Notes: generated from the letters alone by a model not told the origin. 49,328 nucleotides of DNA from Acidobacteriota bacterium (GCA_029263315.1 JAJCXR010000007.1:1-49328), one strand, 5' to 3'. Shown: positions 36,297 to 45,825, counted from the first letter of the stretch. Numbers and translations: made by a program.

Positions 36297-37772
36297 ATGA
36301 AGACTACGGGTATCAGCAGGCAGGATAGTCGGGCTGACGAGACGCCGTCACTGGCCGAGAGCGTGCGGGAAATCTATCTCGAGCGCCGCGACGCAACCAT
36401 CGAGGTGGGCCATGACCGGGGCACGGAAACGCTCTTTTTCCGCGCCGGTGAGCTCCTTCTGGACAGGGACCATGACCTGGCAGCTCAGCTGTCACCGATG
36501 CTGGCGGAGATCTCCGACGGCGAGCGTTCGGCTTCCCATGCGGGATTGCAAAAGGTGGTCGAGGGCCTGGCGCGGCAAACGGCCTCCTACATCGAGCCCC
36601 AAATCGAGGTGCGCACCGACGGCATGTTCGCCGAGCTCATCGGCCCCCTGCCGACGGTGACTTTTGTCGCCGAGCTGGCGGTGCACGGACGCTACGAGGA
36701 CGACCTGCTCGGCCTCTTGGGCGGCCCCCATCTCAAGCTCCGCAGCTACAACGATACCCCCGCCCTGCAGCAGTTGCCGTCCTTACAACCGGAAATGGCA
36801 CAGATGTTGGCCAGCTGTGAGCGGCCCAGCACCGCCACCGATTTGCTGCGCGCCACCGGCAGCCAGCGCCTGCTCTATTTGCGCGGTCTCGTCCGCCTGT
36901 GGGCCATCGGTCTGGTGGGGCCGGCCAATGTGGTGGACGCCCGCGGTGAAAAGCTGGTGACCGGTCGCGTGCTACGGACTTTTTCCGAACGGGTGGCGGC
37001 CCTGCTGCAAGACGATCCCATCGTCCTCGATACCGAACAGCATCGCAACCGCTTGGCCGACCTGATGGCTCATCTCGGCGAGCTCGATCACTACGAATTG
37101 CTCGGTTTGACGCCGCGCAGCGACAACAGCGAGCTGTCCAAGGCCTATAACGATCTGGCCCGCTTGGTGCATCCATCGCACGCCTCTCAACTGGGTTTGG
37201 CGGGCAAGGAAGAGGCGATCAACGTCCTCTTCGAGCGCGCCACCGAAGCCTATTTGACCCTGTCCGATCCCATGCGCCGGGCCAGTTACAACACCGTGTC
37301 GGGTATTCAAGTGGCCCCGGTGGTGGGGGACGAGAAGCGGCGTCAGGAGAAGCAGCAGCTGGCACGGCAAAACTATCGTCGGGCCACCCGCTACTTGGAG
37401 CAGATGGACTACTCGCTGGCCATCGATCTGCTGAAAGAGGCGGTGCGCATGGATCCGCAGCCCGAGTACCACGTCCGTCTCGGCGTCGCCCAGAGCAAGA
37501 ACCCCAATTGGCAGCACCACGCCTTGGCCAGCTTTCAGGCGGCGGTGGAGCTCAAACCCGATGACGCCGGAGTGCGCACCGCCTTTGGCGCCGTGCTCGA
37601 AAACATGGAGCGTTTCGACGAAGCGCGGGCCCAGTACGAAGCCGCCATCGAGCACATGCCCGATCACGTGGTGGCGCGGGAAGCCCTCGAACGCTTGGGC
37701 GGCGGTGGCGGCTTGACCGGCAGCAAGACGAGCGGCAACTTCCGCAGCTTGTTCCGTCCGGGCAAAGATTAG
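36297..37772 (+). CDS. J-like domain and TPR protein without the HPD motif
   Basis: 491 residues, no signal peptide. Residues 1-200 are a DUF4388/PATAN-like region ending in a helical LLRATGSQRLLYLRGLVRLW stretch. A J-like domain spans about 263-330 (HYELLGLTPRSDNSELSKAY). At the loop where DnaJ proteins have His-Pro-Asp it reads HPS (292-294), so Hsp70 stimulation is unlikely. Residues 355-470 hold three TPR-type repeats (LEQMDYSLAIDLLKEAV, then FQAAVELKPDDAG and RFDEARAQYEAAIEHMPDH). It is probably an adaptor or scaffold; the client is unknown. Confidence 0.78.
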   Translation: MKTTGISRQDSRADETPSLAESVREIYLERRDATIEVGHDRGTETLFFRAGELLLDRDHDLAAQLSPMLAEISDGERSASHAGLQKVVEGLARQTASYIEPQIEVRTDGMFAELIGPLPTVTFVAELAVHGRYEDDLLGLLGGPHLKLRSYNDTPALQQLPSLQPEMAQMLASCERPSTATDLLRATGSQRLLYLRGLVRLWAIGLVGPANVVDARGEKLVTGRVLRTFSERVAALLQDDPIVLDTEQHRNRLADLMAHLGELDHYELLGLTPRSDNSELSKAYNDLARLVHPSHASQLGLAGKEEAINVLFERATEAYLTLSDPMRRASYNTVSGIQVAPVVGDEKRRQEKQQLARQNYRRATRYLEQMDYSLAIDLLKEAVRMDPQPEYHVRLGVAQSKNPNWQHHALASFQAAVELKPDDAGVRTAFGAVLENMERFDEARAQYEAAIEHMPDHVVAREALERLGGGGGLTGSKTSGNFRSLFRPGKD

Positions 37773-37866
37773 TTGAATCGTCAGATGGGCTCCCAACCGT
37801 AGGCGGGGCAGGTGATCACCTTCTCGTGGTAGCGCTCGCAGGACGGATCGGTGCTGATCACCCGGA

Positions 37867-37900
37867 CCCGCCGCCCGGACCTCGAGGTCCAGACGGCGGG
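37867..37900. terminator. large hairpin between two converging genes
   Basis: CCCGCCG and CGGCGGG enclose a second perfect stem GGACCTC/GAGGTCC. It lies 95 bases after the J-like gene and 24 bases after the protease stop on the other strand, so it may serve both as a bidirectional terminator. There is no U-tract on either side. Confidence 0.5.
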
Positions 37901-37923
37901 CCGACGGTCGATGCCCGTGCAGG

Positions 37924-39657
37924 CTAGTTGCTGTCGCAGGTCACGACATTGGACGCCGAGTCATAGGTGTTGAAGTAGTCCTGGGTCAGGTTGGTGACAC
38001 AGAACGTGACGCTCGGCTTGGAAGAGCTCAGGGCGGGATGTTGGATGGTGGCTTGCCCTTGGTCGTTGGTGACGGCGCTATAGGTTCCACTCACATCGCC
38101 GGAAAAAGTCCCGGTGACGGAGGCGAAGGGCACGATGTTGCCGAGGGTGTCGACCACCGTGACCTTGGCCTTGGCGTAGTAGAGGGGGAAGAAGGTGGAG
38201 ATCTTCTTGGTGCTGGCGACGACATTGGAGACGTGCATTTTGTACGTGTTGGTCGGTGTGTTGAGGTAGGGCTTGACGCTCTGCCAGTAGTAGGAAAGGG
38301 CGCCGTCACGGTTGTTGAAGGTGGAGGCGTCACAGAGATCGTAGGACTCACCGCTGTAGGTGACGCCGTACAGCTGGCCGACGACCTTGCCGTCCTCGCG
38401 GAAGAGCGGCGAGCCGCTGGAGCCACCCTCCGTCGTACCGATGACCGGGTCGGTGACGACCCACTTGGTGCCACTGGTGGAGAGGACCTCGTGCTGGGTG
38501 AAAGCCTGCGGCTTACCCTTGGGGTGGCTGATGCGGTAGAGCTGGGTGCCGGTCTGGCTCAAGGTGTTGGCGTTGGTCCAGCCCATCAGACCCCAGCTCG
38601 ACGGCAGCTCGGAGAGCTGTAGCAAGGTGAAATCGCCGCCGCTGCCGGTGGCCCACAGGCTGGCCCCGAGGACGCTGTCGGAATAGCTGGCGGAGCAGCT
38701 GCCGCAGGAGGACTGGTACTGGAAGTAGGTTTCCAGGGAGTTGGCGGAATCTTCGCTGCTGATGCAATGGTTGGCGGTGAGGAACCAGGGCTCGCGATCG
38801 GAGCTGTCATTGTCGTTGAGCAGGCCGCCACTGCACAGGTAGGAGCTGCCGTCGTCTTCGAAGACCATCTTGGCGACGGCCTTGCGCGCGATGTTGAGGA
38901 GGCTCCAGTCATAGCACTCGGCATTTTCGACGCAGCTGACGTTGCCGGAGCAATCGGCCTTGTCTTGGGACACTTGCTTGGCGAGCTCGAAACGCTCCCC
39001 GAGATGGGACACCTCGGCGATGCCGAAGGTGGCTTCACGCAGCTTCGCGGCGGCGCCCGTCAATTCGGAGTGCAACTGTACCCAGACGGACTCGCCGAAG
39101 ACGGTGTTCGACCAGAAATCTCCCTTGTCGCCAGGTCCCTTGCCGGTATAGGGGCCAAATGCTTGGCCGGCATCGTTGTAGAGGTAGAGGGCGGTCTGGG
39201 GCGGCAGCTGGAAGTCGGTGAAGTGGATGCGGACGGCGGTGGCGTCGGTCACCTGGAGGGAGGTAGCCCACACCAGGCTGCCGTCGATGTCGGTGCCCAT
39301 GCGTCCGACCTTGTCACCAGCGATCTTCGCTTCCGAGGCCGCTTCCTGGCCCATGCGGACGTCGACCCCGACCGGCAGATGCAGGCCCACGAGGCGATTC
39401 TGAGCTTCGTCGACGTCGAGCAAGGTCTTCTCGAAAGGGTTGATGTCGACGACGATGCGGCCCTTCTCGAGGCCTGCCGGGCGGGTCGCTTCGAGGTAGC
39501 TCCAGAGCTCCTGCTCCAATTGCTTCTCGGCGCGCAAGGCGTCGACGTTGAAGTTGATCTCGGTCTCGGCTTCCTGGATGTTCTGTCCAAAGGCCGGGGC
39601 GGTGAGCAGCAGGGCGGTGGAAGACAACAAGGCAAGGGTCATCAGTAAACGTTTCAT
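37924..39657 (-). CDS. secreted trypsin-like serine protease (lysyl endopeptidase-like)
   Basis: 577 residues from the ATG at 39657, chosen for GAGGAG 7 bases upstream and the signal peptide (1-24, ending APAFGQ). A prodomain of about 220 residues precedes the protease. The triad is His297 (FLTANHCIS), Asp342 (GGDFTLLQL) and Ser414 (GGSSGSPLF), with many Cys for disulfides (CSGNVSCVENAEC, SCGSCS). A C-terminal Ig-like domain (about 490-577, AKVTVVDTLGNIVPFASV) follows. It is an exported, proenzyme-type endopeptidase. Confidence 0.9.
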   Translation of the reverse strand: MKRLLMTLALLSSTALLLTAPAFGQNIQEAETEINFNVDALRAEKQLEQELWSYLEATRPAGLEKGRIVVDINPFEKTLLDVDEAQNRLVGLHLPVGVDVRMGQEAASEAKIAGDKVGRMGTDIDGSLVWATSLQVTDATAVRIHFTDFQLPPQTALYLYNDAGQAFGPYTGKGPGDKGDFWSNTVFGESVWVQLHSELTGAAAKLREATFGIAEVSHLGERFELAKQVSQDKADCSGNVSCVENAECYDWSLLNIARKAVAKMVFEDDGSSYLCSGGLLNDNDSSDREPWFLTANHCISSEDSANSLETYFQYQSSCGSCSASYSDSVLGASLWATGSGGDFTLLQLSELPSSWGLMGWTNANTLSQTGTQLYRISHPKGKPQAFTQHEVLSTSGTKWVVTDPVIGTTEGGSSGSPLFREDGKVVGQLYGVTYSGESYDLCDASTFNNRDGALSYYWQSVKPYLNTPTNTYKMHVSNVVASTKKISTFFPLYYAKAKVTVVDTLGNIVPFASVTGTFSGDVSGTYSAVTNDQGQATIQHPALSSSKPSVTFCVTNLTQDYFNTYDSASNVVTCDSN

Positions 39658-39757
39658 GACGTATCTCCTCAGGGTCCAGGCCTGTGGGTTTGTGGGTGGC
39701 TCATAGGTGAGCTTGTTTTTGTCCTTCACCTACTCAAGCGCAGATTGTGGAGGATTG

Positions 39758-39787
39758 CTGTCATCTTTTTCTGCTCAGCGCTACAAT
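39758..39787 (+). promoter_or_regulatory. probable promoter of the RNase P RNA gene
   Basis: CTGTCA at 39758-39763 and TACAAT at 39782-39787 are 18 bases apart, and the RNA begins about 10 bases downstream. The -10 matches five of six consensus bases and the -35 four of six. The position is right for a stable RNA. Confidence 0.5.
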
Positions 39788-39796
39788 GCTCCCGTT

Positions 39797-40232
<436 letters not shown>

Positions 40233-40258
40233 AACACTTATTTCCGCACTGAAACTTC

Positions 40259-41224
40259 ATGCAAGACCTGCGACAAACCGCCGTTACCTTGCCCCCGGCC
40301 GTCTGCCCGGGGGATTTGATCGGAGTCGCCGCTCTCTCCGGATGCGTCGACCCCCAGCGCCTGGAGGCCGGGGTCGAGGCGTTGCGTCAGCTGGGGTTCC
40401 GCCTTCGGCTGGCAAGCAATGTGTCGTACCGTTGCGGCATGTTCGCGGGTACCGACGCCGAGCGCTTGCGGGGTTTCCACGATCTGGCGGCCGATCCGGA
40501 GGTGGCGGCCATCGTCTTCGCCCGGGGTGGGCACGGTGTATTGCGCCTGCTGCCGGACATCGACTGGGCGCTGTTGGCCCGTCGTCCCCGGGCCTATGTG
40601 GGCTATTCGGACCTGACGCCCTTTCTGCTGCAAGTGGTGGCGCGCCTGCGCTGTGTGGCCTTCCATGGACCGATGGTGGCGGCGGATTTGGCGCGCGGTC
40701 TGACGGCGCTGGAGGAGCAGAGCTTCATCGGCGCCTTGGCCGGTGATTGGCCCAAGGGGGTGCCCCTGTCCTGGGTATCGCCGGGGGAGATGCGGCAAGG
40801 ACCGCTCCTGGGTGGCTGTCTGACCCTGCTGACGGCGGTGCTGGGCACCCCCTTCGCGGTGGATTTCCGCCAGGCGATCCTCTTCCTTGAGGATCTCAAC
40901 GAAGCACCCTATCGTTTCGACCGGATGTTGACCCAACTTCGCCTCTCAGGTAGTCTGACGGACCTAAACGCCGTGATCGCCGGGCATTTGACTGCAGACG
41001 ACAGCGTGGACCCTGAGGCGGACAGAGCTTGTGACAAGGTGTCTGAAGAGTCTCCGCAGGCGGAGCGTTTGCGCCAACTCTTGGCGGAGCAGAGCTGCCA
41101 TTTTGGGGGATCATGGGCGTGGGGTTTGCAGGCCGGGCACGCTCGACCCAACCTGACGCTCCCGCTCGGAATGTGGGCACAGCTGGATCCGGCGACACGA
41201 AGTTTGCGACTGGGGCCCGTTTGA
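40259..41224 (+). CDS. LD-carboxypeptidase (S66 family)
   Basis: 321 residues. It cleaves the bond between the L- and D- centres of the tetrapeptide during murein recycling, or a related MccF-like substrate. Catalytic residues: Ser117 in YVGYSDLT after FARGGHGV, the Glu in FLEDLNEAPYRFDRM (211-215) and His294 in AGHARPNLTLPLG. There is no signal peptide, so it acts in the cytoplasm. The start is weakly supported (no good SD). It lies 34 bases before the cNMP-FHA gene. Confidence 0.9.
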   Translation: MQDLRQTAVTLPPAVCPGDLIGVAALSGCVDPQRLEAGVEALRQLGFRLRLASNVSYRCGMFAGTDAERLRGFHDLAADPEVAAIVFARGGHGVLRLLPDIDWALLARRPRAYVGYSDLTPFLLQVVARLRCVAFHGPMVAADLARGLTALEEQSFIGALAGDWPKGVPLSWVSPGEMRQGPLLGGCLTLLTAVLGTPFAVDFRQAILFLEDLNEAPYRFDRMLTQLRLSGSLTDLNAVIAGHLTADDSVDPEADRACDKVSEESPQAERLRQLLAEQSCHFGGSWAWGLQAGHARPNLTLPLGMWAQLDPATRSLRLGPV

Positions 41225-41258
41225 GGGATCTCAGCTTCTCGAGGCGGCAGGGCCAGGT

Positions 41259-42041
41259 ATGGTGAAGACGGTCTTCAAGGCGACGAAGACAAAAGGTGCA
41301 TTGAGTCACTCGGTGGAGCTCAAATCGGGCGATTTCGTCTTCAAAGAAGGCGATTTAGGCACCGAGATGTATGTCATCCAGCTGGGGCGCATCGCCTTGC
41401 TCAAGAACTTCCGGGGCGAAGAGAAGCAATTGGGTCTCCTGGAGAAGGGGGACTTCTTCGGCGAGACGTCGGTGCTCGAATCGTTGCCCCGCACCTCGTC
41501 GGCCCGGGTTGTCGAGGACTGTCGGCTGATCGAGATCAACGGCAGCAATCTGGAGCAGATGCTGCGCAAGAATCCCGAGATCACGGTGCGTATGATGCGC
41601 AAGCTGTCGCAGCGTCTGCGCCAAACCGACGGCCTGCTGCGGGAGTCCTTGGGATCGGCCTCGGTGGCGGTCTCGGAGATCGCGGCACCGGTCAATACAC
41701 CGGCCCCGATCCCCAAGGCCACGGAACGGCTGGTGCACACGGAAACCGGACGGGAGTTCGTGCTCAGCACCGGTGAGACAACGGCCATCGGGCGCAAGGA
41801 TCCTGTCACCGGCATCGATCCCGACATCGATCTGACGCCGGCCGACACGCAACGATCCATCAGTCGGCGCCACGCGATGATTTTTCGCCGTCAGAACAAG
41901 TACTATATCCGTGAGGAGATCGGTACCATGAACGGCACCTTCGTCAACGGAGAACGGGTCGAGACGGGCATCCCCGTCGAGTTCAAGGACGGCGATCACG
42001 TACGTTTCGGTCTCATCAAGACCATCTTTCACGCCAACTGA
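41259..42041 (+). CDS. cyclic nucleotide-binding domain fused to an FHA domain
   Basis: 260 residues, cytoplasmic. Residues 10-130 are a cNMP-binding fold (GDFVFKEGDLGTEMYVIQLG, then KGDFFGETSVLESLPRTSSA with the phosphate-binding cassette). A Pro/Ala linker follows. Residues 160-255 are an FHA phosphothreonine-binding domain (TAIGRKDPVTGIDPDID, then SISRRHAMIFRRQNKYYI and TMNGTFVNGERV). It has no DNA-binding or enzymatic part, so it probably links a cyclic nucleotide or conformational signal to a phosphoprotein partner. No kinase gene is nearby in the window. Confidence 0.85.
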   Translation: MVKTVFKATKTKGALSHSVELKSGDFVFKEGDLGTEMYVIQLGRIALLKNFRGEEKQLGLLEKGDFFGETSVLESLPRTSSARVVEDCRLIEINGSNLEQMLRKNPEITVRMMRKLSQRLRQTDGLLRESLGSASVAVSEIAAPVNTPAPIPKATERLVHTETGREFVLSTGETTAIGRKDPVTGIDPDIDLTPADTQRSISRRHAMIFRRQNKYYIREEIGTMNGTFVNGERVETGIPVEFKDGDHVRFGLIKTIFHAN

Positions 42042-42144
42042 ACCATCCCGATCCTGGAGCGGCGTCGGAATGCTTCCTGATGCCGCTTATCGGATGGAGT
42101 ATTAAACTGCCGTCGCCCCGATGGGGCCTGGCGGAGCTATAGAC

Positions 42145-42945
42145 ATGTCGTTGCCTTTGCCTTCCACCGGCACACTGCCGGATTCGTGGCACGTGCGAGT
42201 GCCGGTGTTCGAGGGGCCCCTCGATCTGCTGCTGCATTTGATCAAGGTCCACAAGGTCGAGATCGTCGATATCCCGGTGGCCTTGATCTGTGACCAGTTT
42301 CACCACTACCTCGACATCATGGAGGTGCTCAACCTCGACATGGCGGGCGACTATATCTATATGGCCGCCTACCTCATCCACCTCAAGTCGAAGATGTTGT
42401 TGCCGCGCCCCAAGACTCTGGCGGGCAAGGAAGTGGACGAGGACCCGCGGGAAGACTTGGTGCAGCGCCTACTGGAGTACCGTCGCCTGAAGGATGCGGC
42501 CCAGAGCTTTGCGGAGGTGGACAGTCAGCGGCGCGGCATGTGGGTGCGCAAGTCCGATGAGATCCGGCGCATCGCCAAGGAAGATACTCCAGAGCTCGAT
42601 ATTTCGGAGATCTCGCTCTTCGATCTGTTGCGTACTTTTCGCCACGTGCTGGAGCGCTTCGAGCGCGAGAATCCCGAGCCCCTGCAGCTGCGGGGTGAGG
42701 TCTACTCCGTGCGCTCGCAGATCGAACGTCTGGTGGCCCGTCTGGCCAGCGGCAAACCCGTCGATCTGATGGACGATTTGACCACCCTGCGCAATCGCAG
42801 CGAGGCCGTCGCCGCCTTCCTGGCGGTGCTGGAAATGGCGCGGCTATTCCTGATTCGTCTGCACGTGACGGAGAAGGGCCACGTGCTGCTCTACCGCACC
42901 GAGACACAGCTGGACGCCGGGACTTTGGAGACCGTTCAAGGATGA
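42145..42945 (+). CDS. scpA: segregation and condensation protein A
   Basis: 266 residues from the ATG at 42145, eight bases after GGAG; an ATG at 42121 is less well placed. It is the kleisin subunit of the SMC-ScpAB condensin. The N-terminal motif VPVFEGPLDLLLHLIKVHKV and YIYMAAYLIHLKSKMLLPRP are typical, as is the C-terminal winged-helix part (VAAFLAVLEMARLFLIRLHV). The TGA overlaps the ATG of scpB (ATGA). Confidence 0.93.
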   Translation: MSLPLPSTGTLPDSWHVRVPVFEGPLDLLLHLIKVHKVEIVDIPVALICDQFHHYLDIMEVLNLDMAGDYIYMAAYLIHLKSKMLLPRPKTLAGKEVDEDPREDLVQRLLEYRRLKDAAQSFAEVDSQRRGMWVRKSDEIRRIAKEDTPELDISEISLFDLLRTFRHVLERFERENPEPLQLRGEVYSVRSQIERLVARLASGKPVDLMDDLTTLRNRSEAVAAFLAVLEMARLFLIRLHVTEKGHVLLYRTETQLDAGTLETVQG

Positions 42946-43838
42946 CCGATCGAGTGGATATGGAAGCGGTGATCGAAGCGGTGCTTTTTGTCTCCAACGA
43001 TCCCGTCTCACGGGATAAATTGCTGGAGGTCTTCCGCGAGGAAGAACGGCTCGAGGCCCAGGCGGCCATCGATACCGTCGTCGAGCGTTACCGAGAGAGC
43101 GCCTTGCGCGGTATTCTGATCGACGAGGTGGCCGGTGGCCTACGCCTGGTATCGCGGCCGGATCTGCACAGCTACCTGCGCCGCTTCTTCGAGGTCAGCG
43201 GCACCAACAAGCTGTCGATGGCGGCCCTCGAGACCTTGGCGGTGATCGCTTATCGACAGCCGGTCACCGGACCCGAGATCCAAGAGCTGCGCGGGGTCAA
43301 TTCCTCCGGCGTCGTCAAAAAGCTCTTGGAGCGGCGTCTGGTGCGCATCGCCGGCCGCAAGGAAGTGGTGGGCAAACCCTTTCTCTATGCCACGACGCGG
43401 GATTTCTTGATGCATTTTGGGCTGAGGAATCTCAAAGAGCTTCCCCCCTTGGAGCAGTTCGAAGAGCTCTTGGGGATGGAGGCCGATACCTCGTCCGGAC
43501 AGCAAGAAGTCGATTTGGAGGAAGAGATTGGACAGCAGGCGGCGGAGTTGGAAGAGGCCGACGAAGCGGCCCACGCCGACGACGAGGCGGCGGCCATCGA
43601 GGCCGAGCGCCGAGCGGCAGAAGAGCTCGAGGCGAGCGCTGGCCTCGGCGAAACGCAAGATTCGGGGCCTGAGCTGACCGAGGCCCCCAACGACAACGAC
43701 GCAGCGCCCCGAGATGACGCCGACGCCGTGCCTGCCCCTACCCCTCAGGACGACGAGTCGACGACACCACAGGCCTCCCAACCAGATGCCGCCAAATCCA
43801 ACTCCCCCCAGGCGGCAGAGGACGAAGACCATGACTGA
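42942..43838 (+). CDS. scpB: segregation and condensation protein B
   Basis: 298 residues. The two winged-helix domains (about 1-185) show AVLFVSNDPVSRDKLLEV, then KLSMAALETLAVIAYRQPVT and VNSSGVVKKLLERRLV. The remaining 110 residues are an acidic, Ala/Glu/Asp/Pro-rich disordered tail, longer than in most ScpB. The start overlaps scpA by four bases and the end overlaps rluB by eight (ATGACTGA), which indicates translational coupling. Confidence 0.93.
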   Translation: MTDRVDMEAVIEAVLFVSNDPVSRDKLLEVFREEERLEAQAAIDTVVERYRESALRGILIDEVAGGLRLVSRPDLHSYLRRFFEVSGTNKLSMAALETLAVIAYRQPVTGPEIQELRGVNSSGVVKKLLERRLVRIAGRKEVVGKPFLYATTRDFLMHFGLRNLKELPPLEQFEELLGMEADTSSGQQEVDLEEEIGQQAAELEEADEAAHADDEAAAIEAERRAAEELEASAGLGETQDSGPELTEAPNDNDAAPRDDADAVPAPTPQDDESTTPQASQPDAAKSNSPQAAEDEDHD

Positions 43839-45135
43839 TCCCCAACGACCGATCGAAGAACGCCTACAGAAAGTCCTCGCTAGGGCGGGGCTCGGCTCCC
43901 GTCGGCAAATGGAAACGTGGATCGAGGAAGGCCGGGTGACGATCAACGGTCGCATCGCCAAGCTCGGAGACCGCACCGACCTCAACCGAGATGCGGTGAA
44001 AGTCGACGGCCGCCGGATCGCGCCCCCCTCCGGTATCCACCGTTATGTGCTGCTCAATAAACCACAGCACCATGTCTCGACCTTGAATGATCCGGAAGGA
44101 CGACCGACGATCATCGACTTGATTCCGCAACGCCTGCGCAACGGTCTGGTGCCCGTCGGTCGTCTCGACTACGACAGTGAAGGCTTGATCCTGCTGACCG
44201 ACGATGGTGATCTGGCCTACCGTGTGGCGCATCCCCGTTTCGGTTGCACCAAGACCTACGAGGTCAAAGTCAAGGGACGGCCCAGTGCTGTGACCTTGGA
44301 ACGCCTGCGCAGCGGCATGATGCTCTACGGTAGACCGACGGCCCCGGCCTCCATCACCCCCCATCGGGTGGCCAGCCAAGGGCGTGAGTCGCAGAGCAAT
44401 TCCTGGTGGCGGGTGGTGCTCAGCGAGGGCCGGACCCGGCAGATTCGCGAGATGTTCTTTCGCCTCGGGCATCCGGTCTCCCGCCTGCGTCGGGTGGCCA
44501 TCGGCCCGCTGCGCGATCCCCATCTGGCGGTGGGGTCCTGGCGAGTCCTCACCGAGCAGGAGGTGGAGGCCTTGCGCCAGCGCACCGCCAAAGCCACGGC
44601 ACCGCCCAAGTCGAGCCGTCGAGCCCGGCGGGGGAGGGTTTACGGCGAGAAAGGTCTGAGCCGGCCCGGGGCTCGGCGCAGCGGAGCGCCGGTCGGTGGC
44701 GCCGCCATGGCCGAGCCCCGTCCGGCGGACGCTGAGAGGTCACCCCAGGGGGGCAGCAAAGCGGCCAAAGCCGTCAGGGAAGATCGCGACGGTAAGGGGC
44801 GGGGCGCCGATGCGGGGCCGCCGAAGGGGCCGAAGGGAACGAAGGAAGGCCGACCAACGCCGCGTCGGGGCGGCGCATCCGGGGCGCCCAAGCGAGGCGG
44901 CAGCTCTCCCGGTCGCGGGGGGCCGTCCAAGGGCGGCGGCTCCGGCCGCGGTGGTTTCTCCAAGGGTGGCGGCTCCGGTCGCGGTGGCTCCTCCAAGGGA
45001 GGTGGCTCCGGTCGCGGCGGCTCCTCCAAGGGTGGCGCGCCACATCGTGGAGGCGGTTCCGGGCGTCGTGGCCCGTCGAAACCCGGCGGCTCCGGTCGTG
45101 GCGGCGGCTCCGGTCGCGGCGGGGACAAGCGGTGA
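43831..45135 (+). CDS. rluB: RluB-type 23S rRNA pseudouridine synthase with Gly-Arg-rich tail
   Basis: 434 residues from the ATG at 43831. An S4 RNA-binding domain (RLQKVLARAGLGSRRQMETW) precedes the RsuA/RluB catalytic domain with Asp113 in VGRLDYDSEGLILLT and RTRQIREMFFRLGHPV. The RluB/RluF line is usually about 240-300 residues. Here residues about 255-434 are a basic, low-complexity tail with an RGG-like repeat. The enzyme should modify the 23S helix 89 region. The TGA overlaps the GTG start of cmk. RluB is preferred to RsuA because of the S4 domain and lineage context; specificity is inferred. Confidence 0.85.
   Translation: MTDPQRPIEERLQKVLARAGLGSRRQMETWIEEGRVTINGRIAKLGDRTDLNRDAVKVDGRRIAPPSGIHRYVLLNKPQHHVSTLNDPEGRPTIIDLIPQRLRNGLVPVGRLDYDSEGLILLTDDGDLAYRVAHPRFGCTKTYEVKVKGRPSAVTLERLRSGMMLYGRPTAPASITPHRVASQGRESQSNSWWRVVLSEGRTRQIREMFFRLGHPVSRLRRVAIGPLRDPHLAVGSWRVLTEQEVEALRQRTAKATAPPKSSRRARRGRVYGEKGLSRPGARRSGAPVGGAAMAEPRPADAERSPQGGSKAAKAVREDRDGKGRGADAGPPKGPKGTKEGRPTPRRGGASGAPKRGGSSPGRGGPSKGGGSGRGGFSKGGGSGRGGSSKGGGSGRGGSSKGGAPHRGGGSGRRGPSKPGGSGRGGGSGRGGDKR
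44926..45024 (+). repeat. three 33-base repeats in the rluB tail
   Basis: Three consecutive units code for SKGGGSGRGGF, SKGGGSGRGGS and SKGGGSGRGGS, followed by a partial fourth unit to about 45057. The DNA copies differ at third positions, so they are not fresh duplications. The encoded text resembles RGG-type RNA-binding tails. Confidence 0.85.
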
Positions 45136-45824
45136 CCTCAACGGTGGTGGCCATCGACGGACCCTCCGGGGTCGGCAAAAGCACCGTCGCCCAACGGGCG
45201 GCGGCAAGACTCGGTCTCACCGTGCTCGATACCGGTGCCATGTACCGTGCCATCGGCCTGGCCTGCTTGCGGGCCGGAGTCGATCTCGAGGACGAGCCGG
45301 CGGTGATGGCCGTGGCGGAGGGCCTCGACATCGATCTGCGTCCCGGCAAGGCGGGGCAGCTCGAGGTTGTCCTCGATGGCGAGCCGGTGGGACAGCATAT
45401 TCGGACCCCCGCGGTGAGCGATGCCACCTCCCGCATTTCGTCCTACCCCGGGGTGCGCCGTCGCATGGTCAGCCTGCAACGGCAAGTGGCGACGCGTCGC
45501 GGCGTGGTGGTCGAAGGGCGGGATATCGGCACCGTCGTCTTTCCCGACACACCCCACAAGTTCTTTCTCACCGCAACGTCCCTGGTGAGGGCCCGGCGAC
45601 GTCTAGCCGATCTGGCGGCGTCGGGGCATCGCACCTCCTTGGAAGAGGTCTTGGCCGATATCGAGGCCCGCGATGGTCGGGACAGCAGTCGCCAGGACTC
45701 GCCCTTGCGCTGCGACGACAGTTACCAGGTGATCGATACCTCGGACATCTCCATCGAGCAAGTGGTCGACCGCGTCGTGCGGGGGGTTGCGGCTGTTGCG
45801 GCCCCCTCAGTCGCGACCCCCTGA
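45132..45824 (+). CDS. cmk: cytidylate kinase
   Basis: 230 residues from a GTG at 45132 that overlaps the rluB stop (GTGA). It phosphorylates CMP/dCMP. The P-loop is GPSGVGKS (10-17); TGAMYRAIGLACLRAGVDL and VVVEGRDIGTVVFPD are the usual CMP-binding and lid text. The last ten residues are Ala-rich and unconserved. queG follows with a one-base gap. Confidence 0.94.
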   Translation: MTSTVVAIDGPSGVGKSTVAQRAAARLGLTVLDTGAMYRAIGLACLRAGVDLEDEPAVMAVAEGLDIDLRPGKAGQLEVVLDGEPVGQHIRTPAVSDATSRISSYPGVRRRMVSLQRQVATRRGVVVEGRDIGTVVFPDTPHKFFLTATSLVRARRRLADLAASGHRTSLEEVLADIEARDGRDSSRQDSPLRCDDSYQVIDTSDISIEQVVDRVVRGVAAVAAPSVATP

Positions 45825-45825
45825 T

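Noticed and set aside
38767..39648. 293-residue + strand open frame
   Set aside because: Antisense to the serine protease with its complete triad.
44926..45057. CRISPR-like regular repeats
   Set aside because: Units are contiguous, without spacers, and lie in frame within rluB.
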